A DNA stretch of 64,000 nucleotides from Falsochrobactrum tianjinense (GTDB taxonomy: Bacteria; Pseudomonadota; Alphaproteobacteria; Rhizobiales; Rhizobiaceae): contig NZ_JAHRVA010000001.1 in the NCBI RefSeq assembly GCF_019100495.1, forward strand, positions 1,109,345 through 1,173,344. The letters are read 5' to 3'. A model generated the notes under the pieces. It made no database searches and was not told the DNA's origin. It saw only the letters and a program-made list of their open reading frames with translations. Positions 38,589 to 47,772 of the stretch are shown here, one piece after another. A program made the translations under genes and the position numbers. Position 1 is the first letter of the stretch; each line of letters opens with the position of its first letter.

Positions 38589-40208
38589 TCAGCTTAAATT
38601 GAGTTCCTTGAAGAAGTCATTGCCCTTATCGTCGATAATGATGAAGGCAGGGAAATCTTCGACCTCGATGCGCCAGATCGCTTCCATGCCAAGCTCTGGA
38701 TATTCCACGACCTCGACTTTTTTGATGCAGTCTTGTGCAAGGCGCGCTGCCGGTCCGCCGATGGAGCCGAGATAGAAGCCGCCATGCCGACCGCAGGCTT
38801 CACGCACCTGGCGCGAGCGATTGCCCTTTGCAAGCATGACCATTGAGCCGCCGAACGACTGAAACTGGTCGACGTAGGAGTCCATGCGACCTGCCGTCGT
38901 GGGTCCGAATGAACCGGAGGCGTAACCGGCGGGGGTCTTTGCTGGGCCCGCATAATAGATCGGGTGATTCTTGAAATAATCCGGCATGGGTTCGCCATTT
39001 TCGAGGCGCTCGCGAATTTTCGCATGTGCCAGATCGCGTGCTACGATAATTGAACCGGTAAGAGAAAGACGTGTCTTTACAGGGTGTTTCTCCAGTTCCT
39101 TAAGTATCTGCTCCATGGGCTGGTTAAGATCAATCTTGACCACATGCGATGACAGTTTCTCCTCGTCGATCTCGGGCATATACTTGGCCGGATTGACTTC
39201 GAGCTGTTCCAGAAAGATACCTTCCTTGGTGATCTTGCCCTTTGCTTGTCGGTCGGCGGAGCACGAAACCCCAAGGCCGATCGGCAGCGAAGCGCCATGG
39301 CGCGGTAGCCTGATGACGCGCACGTCATGGCAAAAATATTTGCCGCCAAACTGCGCACCGACCCCCAGAGACTGCGTCAGTTTATGAATTTCAGCTTCCA
39401 TCTCCAGGTCACGGAAAGCATGGCCTGCCTCCGATCCCTGGGTGGGAAGGCTGTCGAGATAGCGAGTAGAAGCAAGCTTGACGGTCTTGAGATTCATCTC
39501 CGCCGAAGTGCCGCCGATAACGATGGCCAGATGATAGGGCGGGCACGCTGCCGTGCCGAGTGTCAGGATTTTCTCTTTGAGAAAACCCACCATCCGGTCA
39601 TGCGTGAGAAGCGATGGCGTTCCCTGAAACAGGAATGTCTTGTTGGCTGAGCCGCCGCCCTTGGCGACAAACAGGAACTTATAGGCATCTTCGCCTTCCT
39701 GATAAATATCGATCTGAGCAGGCAGGTTGTTCTTGGTGTTTTTTTCCTCGAACATCGAAATCGGCGCAAGCTGCGAATAACGCAGGTTTTTTTTGTTGTA
39801 AGCGTCCAGAACGCCTGCGCCGAGCGCGTCCGCATCACCGCCTTCTGTCCAGACGCGGCGGCCCTTTTTACCCATGATGATCGCAGTACCCGTATCCTGG
39901 CACATCGGCAGAATACCGCCGGCGGCGATATTGGCGTTCTTCAGCAGATCATAAGCAACGAAGCGGTCATTATCGGTGGCTTCCGGATCTTTCATAATGT
40001 TTGCGAGTTGCTGTAAATGCCCTGGGCGCAACAAGTGATTGATATCGGCAAAGGCTGCTTCCGAAAGAACGCGTAGTCCCTGCGGATCGACATTGAGAAT
40101 TTCCTGCCCTTTGAATGTATCGACCGACACATGATCGGAAGTCAGCTTACGATAAGGGGTATCGTCTTCACCCAGAGGGAAAAGATCGGCGGCGCTTGCT
40201 TCTGCCAT
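38589..40208 (-). CDS. fumA: Fumarate hydratase, class I (iron-sulfur)
   Basis: Interconverts fumarate and malate in the TCA cycle using a [4Fe-4S] cluster. The 539-residue protein contains both the alpha-type N-terminal part ([17 protein letters not shown] with a cluster cysteine) and the beta-type C-terminal part ([28 protein letters not shown]). The domains are fused as in E. coli FumA. GAGGTACTACG precedes the ATG. The enzyme's cluster depends on assembly systems such as the suf genes in this window. Confidence 0.95.
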   Translation of the reverse strand: MAEASAADLFPLGEDDTPYRKLTSDHVSVDTFKGQEILNVDPQGLRVLSEAAFADINHLLRPGHLQQLANIMKDPEATDNDRFVAYDLLKNANIAAGGILPMCQDTGTAIIMGKKGRRVWTEGGDADALGAGVLDAYNKKNLRYSQLAPISMFEEKNTKNNLPAQIDIYQEGEDAYKFLFVAKGGGSANKTFLFQGTPSLLTHDRMVGFLKEKILTLGTAACPPYHLAIVIGGTSAEMNLKTVKLASTRYLDSLPTQGSEAGHAFRDLEMEAEIHKLTQSLGVGAQFGGKYFCHDVRVIRLPRHGASLPIGLGVSCSADRQAKGKITKEGIFLEQLEVNPAKYMPEIDEEKLSSHVVKIDLNQPMEQILKELEKHPVKTRLSLTGSIIVARDLAHAKIRERLENGEPMPDYFKNHPIYYAGPAKTPAGYASGSFGPTTAGRMDSYVDQFQSFGGSMVMLAKGNRSRQVREACGRHGGFYLGSIGGPAARLAQDCIKKVEVVEYPELGMEAIWRIEVEDFPAFIIIDDKGNDFFKELNLS

Positions 40209-40506
40209 CGTAGTACCTCGCTTGCTTGCCCGCAGCGTCGGCCAGAATCATTTCAAGTTCCAGGATGCGCTACGCGGTTCTTTTTAGGGCTTTTAGCGTG
40301 ATGCAGAGCGGATGCCACTGCGGCACATTGTTCATCTCGATTGGCGGGGAATGCGATTGTGCTCTGCAAGTATACTTTCATAAAAACATGATAGAGTTGC
40401 CCGCAAAAATGCGCGGGAGAGCATCAGCGTTAAAAGTTTCTATACGAGATTCGTTAATCCTGCCTCTGGATTTTGAAGCGGATTCGCATGACAGCGATTG
40501 CATGGA

Positions 40507-42531
40507 ATGGCGGTGGAAATGCAGTTCTCCAAACCTTTGTATCGGGATGTAAAGGATTGCCGCAAGCGCGGATCATATATCCGCAACGCCATGGTTTTTG
40601 CCTTTGCGGCATCGACGTTTTTTTCCGTCATGCCGGCGCAAGCCGCGAATTCCTTGCTGGAACTGTTTCAGCAGCGCCGTCAGCAACAGGCCGAATCCAC
40701 TTCGACGCCCACGCGAGCTGCCCCGTCCGTTCCTGCGCAACGAGCTGTAAAACCGGCTTCCGCCCCGCAATCTGCCCCCAGAAACATACCGCCTGTGCAA
40801 CAACGCGTCACCGTGAAAGGACCACAGGTTTACGATTACAAGCCCGATCCGCTGGTGAAGGTCGATTTCAGCGCGCTCGATATGCAGGTTACGGCAGCGG
40901 TCGATACGCTTCGTCTCGACCCATTTACTTCCGGTATGTCGCCGATTGGTGCACAGTACCGTGAAAAAACACACGGCGAAGCCGCATTTGATGCGGCAGC
41001 AGATTATCTGAAATTCATCAACGTTATGGCAGAAAAGCGGATTGCCGAAGCGCTGGTTGCTTTCTATTCGGAAAATCGCTCGTTTCTATGGACGGCGGAT
41101 AATAAGGTCCTCGATAAGGCCAGCAATATCGCTGCTTTCTTTGCGCTCGCCGCCGAAGATGGGCTGAACCCGAACGAATATGCAGTTGCCATTCCCGCAA
41201 ATCATTTCGATCCCGCCCGGATTGCCGAACGGCAGCAAAAGCTGGCCGACTTTGAAATCCGCCTGTCTGCGCGCGCTTTGCGTTACGCAATCGATGCGGG
41301 CGAGGGGCGAATCGTTGCCGACCGGCTAAGTGGTTTTCATGATCTACCGAGAGGCCGCGTGAATCCAAAGACTGTGCTTGAAAGGCTGGTTTCGGAAAGC
41401 AACCCTGTTGCTTACTTGAAAAGCTTTCAGCCCGATAATGCAGCTTATGCTGCGTTGAAGCGTGGACTGGCGGAAATCGGGGAGCCGAAGCGACAGCCTG
41501 TCCGTATTTTGCTGGATAGGGCGATACGCCCTGGTGATGAAAGCAGCGAGATCGGCAAGGTCATAGCGCTCATTAATCGGCATGCGCCCGCAACCTATCT
41601 GGAATTACACCGCGATGTGCTTGAGGCTCATGCGGATGCAAATTTCTATGATCCTGAACTCATATCGGCGATCAAGAGTTATCAGAGGCTTTCTGGCAAT
41701 ACGCCGGACGGTATTATAGGCAAGAACACTGTAGCTGCATTGCAAGGTGAGCAGGATTCAATCAAGCGGGATCGTATTCTTTATTCGATGGAACGGCTTC
41801 GCTGGTTGCCGCACGATTTCGGTTCGCGTTACGTAATGGTCAATCAGCCATCTTACCGGGCCGAGTATTTTGAAGGCGGACAGGAAAAACTGGCCATGAA
41901 TGTGGTGATTGGCTCGCCGCGCCACCAGACATATTTCTTCTATGACAAGATACAGACTGTTGTTTTCAATCCGTCCTGGGGTGTGCCGCGTTCAATCATT
42001 CTCAATGAAATGCTGCCCAAGGTAATGCGCGATTCGAGCTATCTCGACCGCAACGGCTATGAAGTCTATGTACGGGGGAAAAAAGTCCCGGCCAGCGCGG
42101 TGAACTGGTATGCGGTTGCCGCAGGCAAGGCGCATGTCGGTATCCGCCAGAAGCCGAGTCTTGATAATGCTTTGGGTGAATTGAAGATCCTCTTCCCCAA
42201 TGAGCATGATATTTACATGCATGACACACCCGCGAAGTCTTATTTCAACCGTGATATGCGCGCTTTGAGCCATGGCTGCATCCGTCTTGAACAACCACGC
42301 GATATGGCAGCCGCCGTATTGGGCAGGCCGGTCGAAGAGTTGAGCAAATATTTTGGCAAGAACGAACGCGGCCTGAAAGTGGCCGATCCTGTGCCAGTCT
42401 ATATCGCCTATTTTACCGCTTGGCCGGATACAGAGGGTAATATCCGTTTCTTCAATGATGTCTATGATCGCGATTCGGGTTTGCGGAAGGCATCCGATAA
42501 AACGACCCAATCGCGCCTCTCGGCTCTCTGA
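40507..42531 (+). CDS. L,D-transpeptidase (YcbB/LdtD-like)
   Basis: A roughly 675-residue periplasmic enzyme that forms 3-3 cross-links in peptidoglycan or attaches proteins to it. After an N-terminal hydrophobic signal (NAMVFAFAASTFFSVMPAQA) comes a proline/glutamine-rich linker, then the YcbB-type scaffold domain. A peptidoglycan-binding segment follows (ELISAIKSYQRLSGNTPDGIIG). The YkuD catalytic domain carries SHGCIRLEQPRD, with the nucleophilic cysteine near residue 595. The reading starts at TTG 40498; ATG 40507 or 40519 is more likely, and no strong Shine-Dalgarno decides between them. Confidence 0.9.
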   Translation: MAVEMQFSKPLYRDVKDCRKRGSYIRNAMVFAFAASTFFSVMPAQAANSLLELFQQRRQQQAESTSTPTRAAPSVPAQRAVKPASAPQSAPRNIPPVQQRVTVKGPQVYDYKPDPLVKVDFSALDMQVTAAVDTLRLDPFTSGMSPIGAQYREKTHGEAAFDAAADYLKFINVMAEKRIAEALVAFYSENRSFLWTADNKVLDKASNIAAFFALAAEDGLNPNEYAVAIPANHFDPARIAERQQKLADFEIRLSARALRYAIDAGEGRIVADRLSGFHDLPRGRVNPKTVLERLVSESNPVAYLKSFQPDNAAYAALKRGLAEIGEPKRQPVRILLDRAIRPGDESSEIGKVIALINRHAPATYLELHRDVLEAHADANFYDPELISAIKSYQRLSGNTPDGIIGKNTVAALQGEQDSIKRDRILYSMERLRWLPHDFGSRYVMVNQPSYRAEYFEGGQEKLAMNVVIGSPRHQTYFFYDKIQTVVFNPSWGVPRSIILNEMLPKVMRDSSYLDRNGYEVYVRGKKVPASAVNWYAVAAGKAHVGIRQKPSLDNALGELKILFPNEHDIYMHDTPAKSYFNRDMRALSHGCIRLEQPRDMAAAVLGRPVEELSKYFGKNERGLKVADPVPVYIAYFTAWPDTEGNIRFFNDVYDRDSGLRKASDKTTQSRLSAL

Positions 42532-42698
42532 ACAAACATACAAAACTCTTAGGCTGCGCCGTGAAATTACGAACCAAGAAGTGGAACAACGGCTGCAATC
42601 CATGGAGGCTGCACTTGACTTTCTATATGCCGTCCTCGTATATCCCGCCCACCTTGAAATGAGCTTTCTGCATTCATGCGAGGTCCTCTGGCTCGGAC

Positions 42699-42773
42699 GG
42701 GCGCGTAGCTCAGCGGGAGAGCACTCCCTTCACACGGGAGGGGTCACAGGTTCAATCCCTGTCGCGCCCACCA
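42699..42773 (+). tRNA. tRNA-Val (anticodon CAC)
   Basis: A complete cloverleaf: acceptor GGGCGCG/CGCGCCC, D-arm GCTC...GAGC, anticodon stem CTCCC/GGGAG around TTCACAC (anticodon CAC, valine GTG codons), T-arm ACAGG TTCAATC CCTGT, and an encoded CCA. Confidence 0.96.
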
Positions 42774-42955
42774 TCAGCGCCGATGATAAACAAGCCGGTG
42801 ATCGATCAGTATGGTTTGCTGCTGGCTCTTGTTCGCGGATTGATGATATATTGAGCGCCCGGATTTTTCATGGGTGATATCCAAATAAGCCATTGAAGCT
42901 GTAGCACACTTCGGCTAAAACGCGCCTTGATGGAGACATTATTGTCTTCAGTGCT

Positions 42956-43032
42956 GCACCCGTAGCTCAGCTGGATAGAGTGCTGCCCTCCGAAGGCAGA
43001 GGTCACAGGTTCGAATCCTGTCGGGTGCGCCA
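42956..43032 (+). tRNA. tRNA-Arg (anticodon CCG), ICE insertion target
   Basis: Acceptor GCACCCG/CGGGTGC, D-arm GCTC...GAGT, anticodon stem CTGCC/GGCAG around CTCCGAA (anticodon CCG, arginine CGG codons), T-arm ACAGG TTCGAAT CCTGT, and an encoded CCA. The tRNA is intact, and mobile-element DNA begins immediately downstream. Confidence 0.96.
43003..43032. other. Probable ICE attachment site (attL side) in the tRNA-Arg 3' end
   Basis: The 3' part of tRNA-Arg(CCG) is where core chromosome meets element DNA: everything left of it is housekeeping, and everything right of it is recombinase and transfer genes. Many elements restore the tRNA by carrying a copy of its 3' end, so a direct repeat of part of this stretch is expected at the right end, outside the window. 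The core length cannot be read here. Confidence 0.6.
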
Positions 43033-44661
43033 TTTCAGTACAGAACCATGAACGCCGAACGCCGCCGTTTCTACGCTTGAAGCGGCGACCAGCGTTCGCA
43101 GCAATTCCGACTTCGATCCCATGATGCGAACCTCGTCGTCGGCGACCTCGACACGCTGCGCCAGCGCGCGCAGATGATCGCGGCGGTAGCCTCCACCGTC
43201 GAGGCGTATCCGCTCACGAGCCTTACGGGCGAACCCTTTGAGCATATCGGGGCTGATACCCTGATTACCTGAACTGTCGAGCGCAAGCTGCGTGCGTTCG
43301 GCGTCGGCGGCGGCTTGATCCCGCAATGCCTTGAGGCTCACCATGCGTTCCTTCGCCATGGCGTCGTCCTTATCCACCATACCGGCTTCGATGGCGTCAA
43401 AGAGACGGCCGAGCCGCTGGTCGGCTTCCGCGATTCGCCTTTGAAGCTCGGCAAGATGCTCTCGGCGGCGCTCGGTGCGCTCCTGCCGCCGGTCAATGAC
43501 GCTGGCAAGGACTGTTTCCAGCCGCTTGGGCTGGAGCAGGCGATCCCCGATATAATCGGCGACCAGATGGTCCAGCTTGCCCATCGGGATCGTGCGGCCC
43601 TTGCAGCCGGTTTTGCCCTGCCGGGCCTTGGTCGAGCAGGTGTAGTAGCGATATGTCTGCCCTGCGCTGCCCCGGCCGGTGCGGAGCGTCATCGCGCCTC
43701 CGCACTTGGCGCAGAAGCAGATGCCGGTCAGGAGCGTGGGGCCGCTGGAGACGCGCGCGGGCGTCACCATGGGATTGCGGGATTTGAGCCGGGCTTGCAC
43801 CGCGTCGAATATCTCGCGGTCAATCAGGGGTGGCACCATCATGATCGCCACCTCGCTCTCCGGCTTCTTCTCCCGATCCTTGTGCGAGCGCGTGTTGAAC
43901 CTGTGCTCTCCGATATAGGTGGTGCGGGTCAGGATGGCGTGAATTTGCGCCAAGCCCCAGCGCCCGCCGTCGCGGGTGAAGAAACGGCGCTCGTTGAGAT
44001 AGGTGGCGATAGCCTTGACGCCCATCGCGCCGGACGTGCCGTCACCTTCAAGGAACAGGCGATAGATCAGCCTCACGGTGTCGGCGTGCAACGGGTCGAT
44101 CTCCAGTTTCTTCTTGATCTTCGATCCCCGCTGCTCGGCTGCGACGATGCGATAGCCGATGGGCGGCCGTGCGCCGTTCCAGAAGCCTTGCCGGGCATTC
44201 TCATTCATGGCGCGCAGGACGTGCTTGGCGTTTTCCTTGGACTGATACTCGTCGAACAGCGCCATGATCTGCCGCATCATCTGGTGCATGGGATCGTCGC
44301 CCATCTCCTGCGTGATAGACACGAGCTTGACGCCGTTCTTCGCCAGCTTCCTGACGTAGAACTCCATCTCGAAGTGATCGCGGAAGAAGCGCGAGAAGCT
44401 ATGCACCACGACAATATCGAAGGGCGCGGGCTTCGACGTGCCCGCCTCGATCATGCGCTGGAACTCGGGGCGCTTGTCGTTGGTGGCGGTTGCGCCCGGT
44501 TCAACATAAGTCTCAACGAGCTGATAGCCGCGTTGCTCGCAATAGGCTTCACCCTGCCGCTTCTGGTCGGGAATGGAAATGTCATGCTCGGCTTGCCGGG
44601 CAGTCGAGACGCGCAAATAGAGGGCGGCGCGGGCGGTAGTGGTTGGGTTGTGAATGTTCAT
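43003..44661 (-). CDS. Large serine recombinase (integrase/excisionase of the ICE)
   Basis: A 552-residue large serine recombinase likely to integrate and excise this element. The N-terminal resolvase domain has the nucleophile in YLRVST (about Ser19) and [12 protein letters not shown] recombinase DNA-binding domain follows (ARPPIGYRI), then a zinc ribbon (CFCAKCGG with [12 protein letters not shown]), then a coiled coil rich in Arg and Glu. The last eight codons and the TGA lie antisense inside the tRNA-Arg gene, so the final residues (RTRQDSNL) are encoded by tRNA sequence. It follows the antitoxin gene by 2 bp. Confidence 0.93.
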   Translation of the reverse strand: MNIHNPTTTARAALYLRVSTARQAEHDISIPDQKRQGEAYCEQRGYQLVETYVEPGATATNDKRPEFQRMIEAGTSKPAPFDIVVVHSFSRFFRDHFEMEFYVRKLAKNGVKLVSITQEMGDDPMHQMMRQIMALFDEYQSKENAKHVLRAMNENARQGFWNGARPPIGYRIVAAEQRGSKIKKKLEIDPLHADTVRLIYRLFLEGDGTSGAMGVKAIATYLNERRFFTRDGGRWGLAQIHAILTRTTYIGEHRFNTRSHKDREKKPESEVAIMMVPPLIDREIFDAVQARLKSRNPMVTPARVSSGPTLLTGICFCAKCGGAMTLRTGRGSAGQTYRYYTCSTKARQGKTGCKGRTIPMGKLDHLVADYIGDRLLQPKRLETVLASVIDRRQERTERRREHLAELQRRIAEADQRLGRLFDAIEAGMVDKDDAMAKERMVSLKALRDQAAADAERTQLALDSSGNQGISPDMLKGFARKARERIRLDGGGYRRDHLRALAQRVEVADDEVRIMGSKSELLRTLVAASSVETAAFGVHGSVLKWRTRQDSNL

Positions 44662-44663
44662 GG

Positions 44664-45056
44664 TCAGCCTCCCATAGCTTTCTTCGCCTTGGGGCGGTCG
44701 ATCAGGGGCAGCGCCAGTTCCACCCGGTCATGCACCACCTTGGGCGCGAGCTTGCGTCCATGCCCCGGTTCAAGCCGCACAAGGCCGTAGCTCTCCATGG
44801 TTTTCAGCGTGCGTGACAGATTGGAGCCGGCCCGGCCGGTGATTTCCGCCAGTTCCTCCAGTGATGCCGGGGCCTTCTCGGCGATGATGCGCAGTAGTTC
44901 GCGGTTGCCGGCCGACAGCACCTTGGCGAAGGATTCGGTCGAGGTGAACCACACCTTCGGATCGCCGGGCGCGGGCTTTTCCTCGCCGCGCGCGATCCGC
45001 ATGGTGCGCGCCTTCATTTCTTCATAGTCGGCAATCCCGACTTTCAATGTGGTCAT
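44664..45056 (-). CDS. HTH antitoxin of a TumE-type toxin-antitoxin pair
   Basis: A 130-residue winged-helix DNA-binding protein of the HVO_A0114/MarR-like type. The helix-turn-helix is around residues 65-105 (SLEELAEITGRAGSNLSRTLKTM). The N-terminus (VGIADYEEMKARTMRIARG) is the part usual in antitoxins of this group. The ATG at 45056 overlaps the toxin stop by 4 bp and has GAGGTG upstream; longer readings to 45323 are shadows of the toxin gene. It probably neutralises the toxin and represses the operon. The recombinase follows 2 bp later. Confidence 0.8.
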   Translation of the reverse strand: MTTLKVGIADYEEMKARTMRIARGEEKPAPGDPKVWFTSTESFAKVLSAGNRELLRIIAEKAPASLEELAEITGRAGSNLSRTLKTMESYGLVRLEPGHGRKLAPKVVHDRVELALPLIDRPKAKKAMGG

Positions 45057-45406
45057 AGGGCACCTCGCTCCTTCAACACCGCGTCCACCGCCTGCCAGAA
45101 GTCGGCCAGCAGAGTGGCCGCATCCTCGTAGGCGTAGGGCTTCACGGTCTGGAGGCGGTGCCGATGGTCCATCGGCTCGCCGCGTCTGGCCCGGCCGACC
45201 GGATGGGCGTTGTCGAAGCCGACCAGCCGTTCGCCCGAAGGCCCGTGAAGCGTGAGCGAGTAATCGAGACCGTGTGGCTTTTCCGGGGATGCCGGAATGT
45301 GGGTGACGACAAACTTCACCCAATAGCCGCCCTCGGGATCGACAAAGAGCATCTGTCCATCAAGGTCCAGAAGCGTGTCGAGGCCCGGATCACGATGCCC
45401 GCTCAA
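45053..45406 (-). CDS. TumE/DUF6516-type toxin
   Basis: A 117-residue protein resembling TumE-family toxins, which are thought to have a RelE-like fold and act on RNA. Recognisable parts are the opening (LLDLDGQMLFVDPEGGYWVKF), the central LDYSLTLHGPSGERLVGFDNAH, and the C-terminal FWQAVDAVLKER. It precedes its antitoxin, the less common order, and the genes overlap at both ends by 4 bp. Inside an ICE such a pair would stabilise the element after excision. The assignment rests on remembered family features and gene order. Confidence 0.7.
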   Translation of the reverse strand: MSGHRDPGLDTLLDLDGQMLFVDPEGGYWVKFVVTHIPASPEKPHGLDYSLTLHGPSGERLVGFDNAHPVGRARRGEPMDHRHRLQTVKPYAYEDAATLLADFWQAVDAVLKERGAL

Positions 45407-45720
45407 GTCTTTTTCCTATCAGTTTGTGATAGGAAATGCAAGCCATCATCCGGCTTTCTCGGGTTCAGAAGGTCATCGAACACATCGCCAAACCAACGCT
45501 CGAACACGTCGATCTCGGCCTCGGTGACGGGAATATCCTCTGGCCAGTCGTCGGTGACGCGCATGATCTGCCCATCCGGGCCGAGAAGCGGCGTGTTGCT
45601 GGCTCGCGCCCGACCATCCGGCGCGGGATCGTCGGCATAGTCGAAAAGATCGTCGGGAAGTGGCTCGGGGATGGACTGTCGCGGTCGCCCTTTGCGGGCG
45701 CGGCGGCGCTCTGCGCACAT
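45403..45720 (-). CDS. Small acidic protein of unknown function, first gene of the toxin-antitoxin operon
   Basis: A 105-residue protein with a very basic N-terminus (MCAERRRARKGRPRQ) followed by an acidic, proline-rich body (DDLFDYADDPAPDGR, EIDVFERWFGDVFDDLL). ATG 45720 has AGGAGG at ideal spacing, so it is well translated and preferred over 45759. Its stop overlaps the toxin start. No domain is recognised; a role as an accessory protein or regulator of the module is possible but unproven. Confidence 0.65.
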   Translation of the reverse strand: MCAERRRARKGRPRQSIPEPLPDDLFDYADDPAPDGRARASNTPLLGPDGQIMRVTDDWPEDIPVTEAEIDVFERWFGDVFDDLLNPRKPDDGLHFLSQTDRKKT

Positions 45721-45743
45721 GGAATCCTCCTGGGTTGTGGCGG

Positions 45744-45770
45744 ATTCCGGGGCGCTCAAGACCCCGGAAT
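45744..45770. promoter_or_regulatory. Inverted repeat upstream of the toxin-antitoxin/recombinase operon
   Basis: ATTCCGGGG (45744-45752) and CCCCGGAAT (45762-45770) form a perfect 9-bp inverted repeat with a 9-base spacer, 24-50 bp before the first gene of the operon. It is a candidate operator for the HTH antitoxin, or a leader hairpin. Confidence 0.45.
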
Positions 45771-45930
45771 TAAGCGAACCATGGAGGGCAGTCGGCGGGC
45801 TGTAGCGTGCCGCATTTGTGCCTATGCGCTGGCGGCACCCCTGATGCTTGACGCAAAAGAGCCCCCTACCAGTCCTTCAGAATTGTGCGTAATTTTGCGC
45901 TGAAGACTTCACAGAAAGAGATGCAAGCCG

Positions 45931-46350
45931 ATGCAATTGCACCGTGGCCGCTTGATTGATCATATTCAGCTTGTCGTGCGCGACCTGCAAGCGAGCGAGA
46001 GCTTCTATACGGCGGTGATGTCCGTGCTGGGGATACCGGTTCTCATCACGGATAATGGCTACTTCATAGCCGATGAGCTTACCGTATCTTCCGCTGACAG
46101 TCCGACCGCTTCGGGCGAGTTGACGGGGCGGCACCATCTGGCATTTCAGGCGAAGGATCGCGAAACGGTTGATGCTTTCTACAGCGCGGCGTTGGCGCAT
46201 GGTGGGCGCGACAATGGAGCACCCGGTATCCGGTCCTATCATCCGGGCTATTATGCCGCCTTCGTGTTGGACCCCGATGGCAACAACATCGAAGCTGTCT
46301 ACCAAGGCGAGGCAAAGCGCAACGCTTCGTCAGTCACCATCGAGTTTTAG
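45931..46350 (+). CDS. VOC-family (glyoxalase/bleomycin resistance fold) protein
   Basis: A 139-residue vicinal oxygen chelate protein with two beta-alpha-beta-beta-beta modules. It begins with the typical RLIDHIQLVVRDLQASESFY (metal-binding His), and its second half ends in YYAAFVLDPDGNNIEAVYQ with the metal-binding glutamate. HHLAFQA provides another possible ligand. The substrate is unknown; small-molecule detoxification or antibiotic binding are typical. It is oriented opposite to all neighbouring ICE genes, indicating separate acquisition as cargo. Spacing to the transfer module is only about 46 bp. Confidence 0.88.
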   Translation: MQLHRGRLIDHIQLVVRDLQASESFYTAVMSVLGIPVLITDNGYFIADELTVSSADSPTASGELTGRHHLAFQAKDRETVDAFYSAALAHGGRDNGAPGIRSYHPGYYAAFVLDPDGNNIEAVYQGEAKRNASSVTIEF

Positions 46351-46396
46351 GGCAAGTTAGCAGCAGTTCGCTATGACCGCTTTGTCCGCAAAGCTG

Positions 46397-46633
46397 TCAC
46401 TCAATTCGGGGGTGAGGCATCGCTCGCCGCGCCTTTGCGAAGCCGCGATCCGTGGCGATGAACCGCTCCAGCATGGGCACGATCAGCCTGACGGGATCGG
46501 CGGCGGGCTGGCCGCTCTCGCGGGCCAGCACCTCGGCATAGGCGACCAGATCGCAGTGAAGCGGCGCGGGCAGCTCCACAGTGACCTTCACGGGCTTGTC
46601 GTCGGGCAGAGGGCCGAGTTTAAGCTTGGTCAT
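46397..46633 (-). CDS. DUF2274-domain protein at the end of the trb operon
   Basis: A 78-residue protein, MTKLKLGPLPDDKPVKVTV at its start, of the DUF2274 family regularly found right after trbI in this type of conjugation module. The middle resembles a short ribbon-helix-helix-like repressor (PLHCDLVAYAEVL). ATG 46633 has GGAGG upstream, and it starts 2 bp after the trbI stop. Its function is unknown, although the fixed position suggests a part in transfer or its control. Confidence 0.82.
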   Translation of the reverse strand: MTKLKLGPLPDDKPVKVTVELPAPLHCDLVAYAEVLARESGQPAADPVRLIVPMLERFIATDRGFAKARRAMPHPRIE

Positions 46634-46635
46634 GG

Positions 46636-47772
46636 TCAACCTCCTGTCGGCTCGAACACGAGGTCGCGGGTGACGATGATCCTGACCGGGAAGCCCGGCC
46701 GGACGGTGAGCGTCGGCGCGACCTGCAACTGGCGCTGGACGATCTGCTGGCCCGCCTGATTGACGGTATCCTGCGCCCCGTCGCGGATGGCCCGGATAAG
46801 CCGGTCCTCGTCGCTGGTGGCCAGCTCCGTGCCGACCGCGAGCAGCGTGGACAGCCCTGCGGCCTTCATCAGATCCCACCAATGATAATCGACGCCATCC
46901 TCAAGGCCGGCGTAACCGCTGGCGTCCGCGCCCGGTAGGCGCTCAAGGACGATGGAACGGCCGCCCGGCAGGATCAGGCGATTCCACACCAAGAGCACCC
47001 TGCGCTGGCCGAAGGTCACGCCGTCATCGTATTGGCCGATGATGCGGGTGCCCTGCGGGATCAACAACAGCGAGCCGGTCGGGCTGTCATAGACGTTCTC
47101 CGTGACCTGCGCGGTGATCTGGCCCGGCAGGTCGGAACGGATGCCGGTAATGAGCGCGGCCGGGATCACGGCCCCGGCCTGAAGGATGTAGGGCGAGGCC
47201 GGCGGCGTGACGCGATCCGGCGCGACTGTCTGCCGGTCCACGGGTCCATTGAGGAACGCCGTGTGCCGGTCCTGCGTCGCGGGCTGTCCGCCGAGGCCAA
47301 GACCGGCAAGCCCTGGCATGGCCGTCCCTTCCGACGCTGCCGTGCGCGGGCCGGACTGGAAGAACACATTGCTCAAGCGCGCGGCTTCTTCCTCGGCGCG
47401 ACGGCGTTCCTCTGCGGGATCGACGGCGGGCGTCGCCATGACGGGCGGCGTGACCGGCTGCCCCCTGTTCTGCGCGTCGAGGATCGGGCGGCCGAGATCG
47501 CCCGGCAGCGCGGGGCCGAGCACTGGCCCGGTATAGTCGCGCGGCAAACCGGCAAGGCCGTCCGCCGTGGATCGGTTCTCGGTCGAATAGAGTTCTTCGC
47601 CGCCCGGTCCTCGATCGCGGGTCTGGAGCGCGTAGATCAGCGCGCCGCCTATGCCGAGAAGCGCGACGGCTCCGACGCCTGCCAGCATCTTGCGGGACAG
47701 GCGTGTGACGCGGGGCGGCTCGGCGCGCAAGCGCATGGGGGCGGCAGTATCGGCGATGGTGTTGTCGGTCAT
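46636..47772 (-). CDS. trbI: Conjugal transfer protein TrbI (VirB10-like)
   Basis: A 378-residue VirB10-type protein that spans inner and outer membranes and senses energy during mating-pair formation. A cytoplasmic N-terminus is followed by one transmembrane helix near residues 28-46 (MLAGVGAVALLGIGGALIYAL), a proline-rich periplasmic linker, and the conserved C-terminal domain (LIPQGTRIIGQYDDGVTFGQ, VWNRLILPGGRSI). It overlaps trbG by 4 bp. Confidence 0.95.
   Translation of the reverse strand: MTDNTIADTAAPMRLRAEPPRVTRLSRKMLAGVGAVALLGIGGALIYALQTRDRGPGGEELYSTENRSTADGLAGLPRDYTGPVLGPALPGDLGRPILDAQNRGQPVTPPVMATPAVDPAEERRRAEEEAARLSNVFFQSGPRTAASEGTAMPGLAGLGLGGQPATQDRHTAFLNGPVDRQTVAPDRVTPPASPYILQAGAVIPAALITGIRSDLPGQITAQVTENVYDSPTGSLLLIPQGTRIIGQYDDGVTFGQRRVLLVWNRLILPGGRSIVLERLPGADASGYAGLEDGVDYHWWDLMKAAGLSTLLAVGTELATSDEDRLIRAIRDGAQDTVNQAGQQIVQRQLQVAPTLTVRPGFPVRIIVTRDLVFEPTGG

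Noticed and set aside
42806..43033. 75-codon minus-strand reading starting [16 protein letters not shown]
   Set aside because: It is the reverse complement of tRNA-Arg plus adjacent spacer; this phrase is a well-known artefact of tRNA genes read backwards.
43315..44790. 491-codon plus-strand reading across the recombinase
   Set aside because: Antisense shadow of a gene with clear resolvase and zinc-ribbon motifs.
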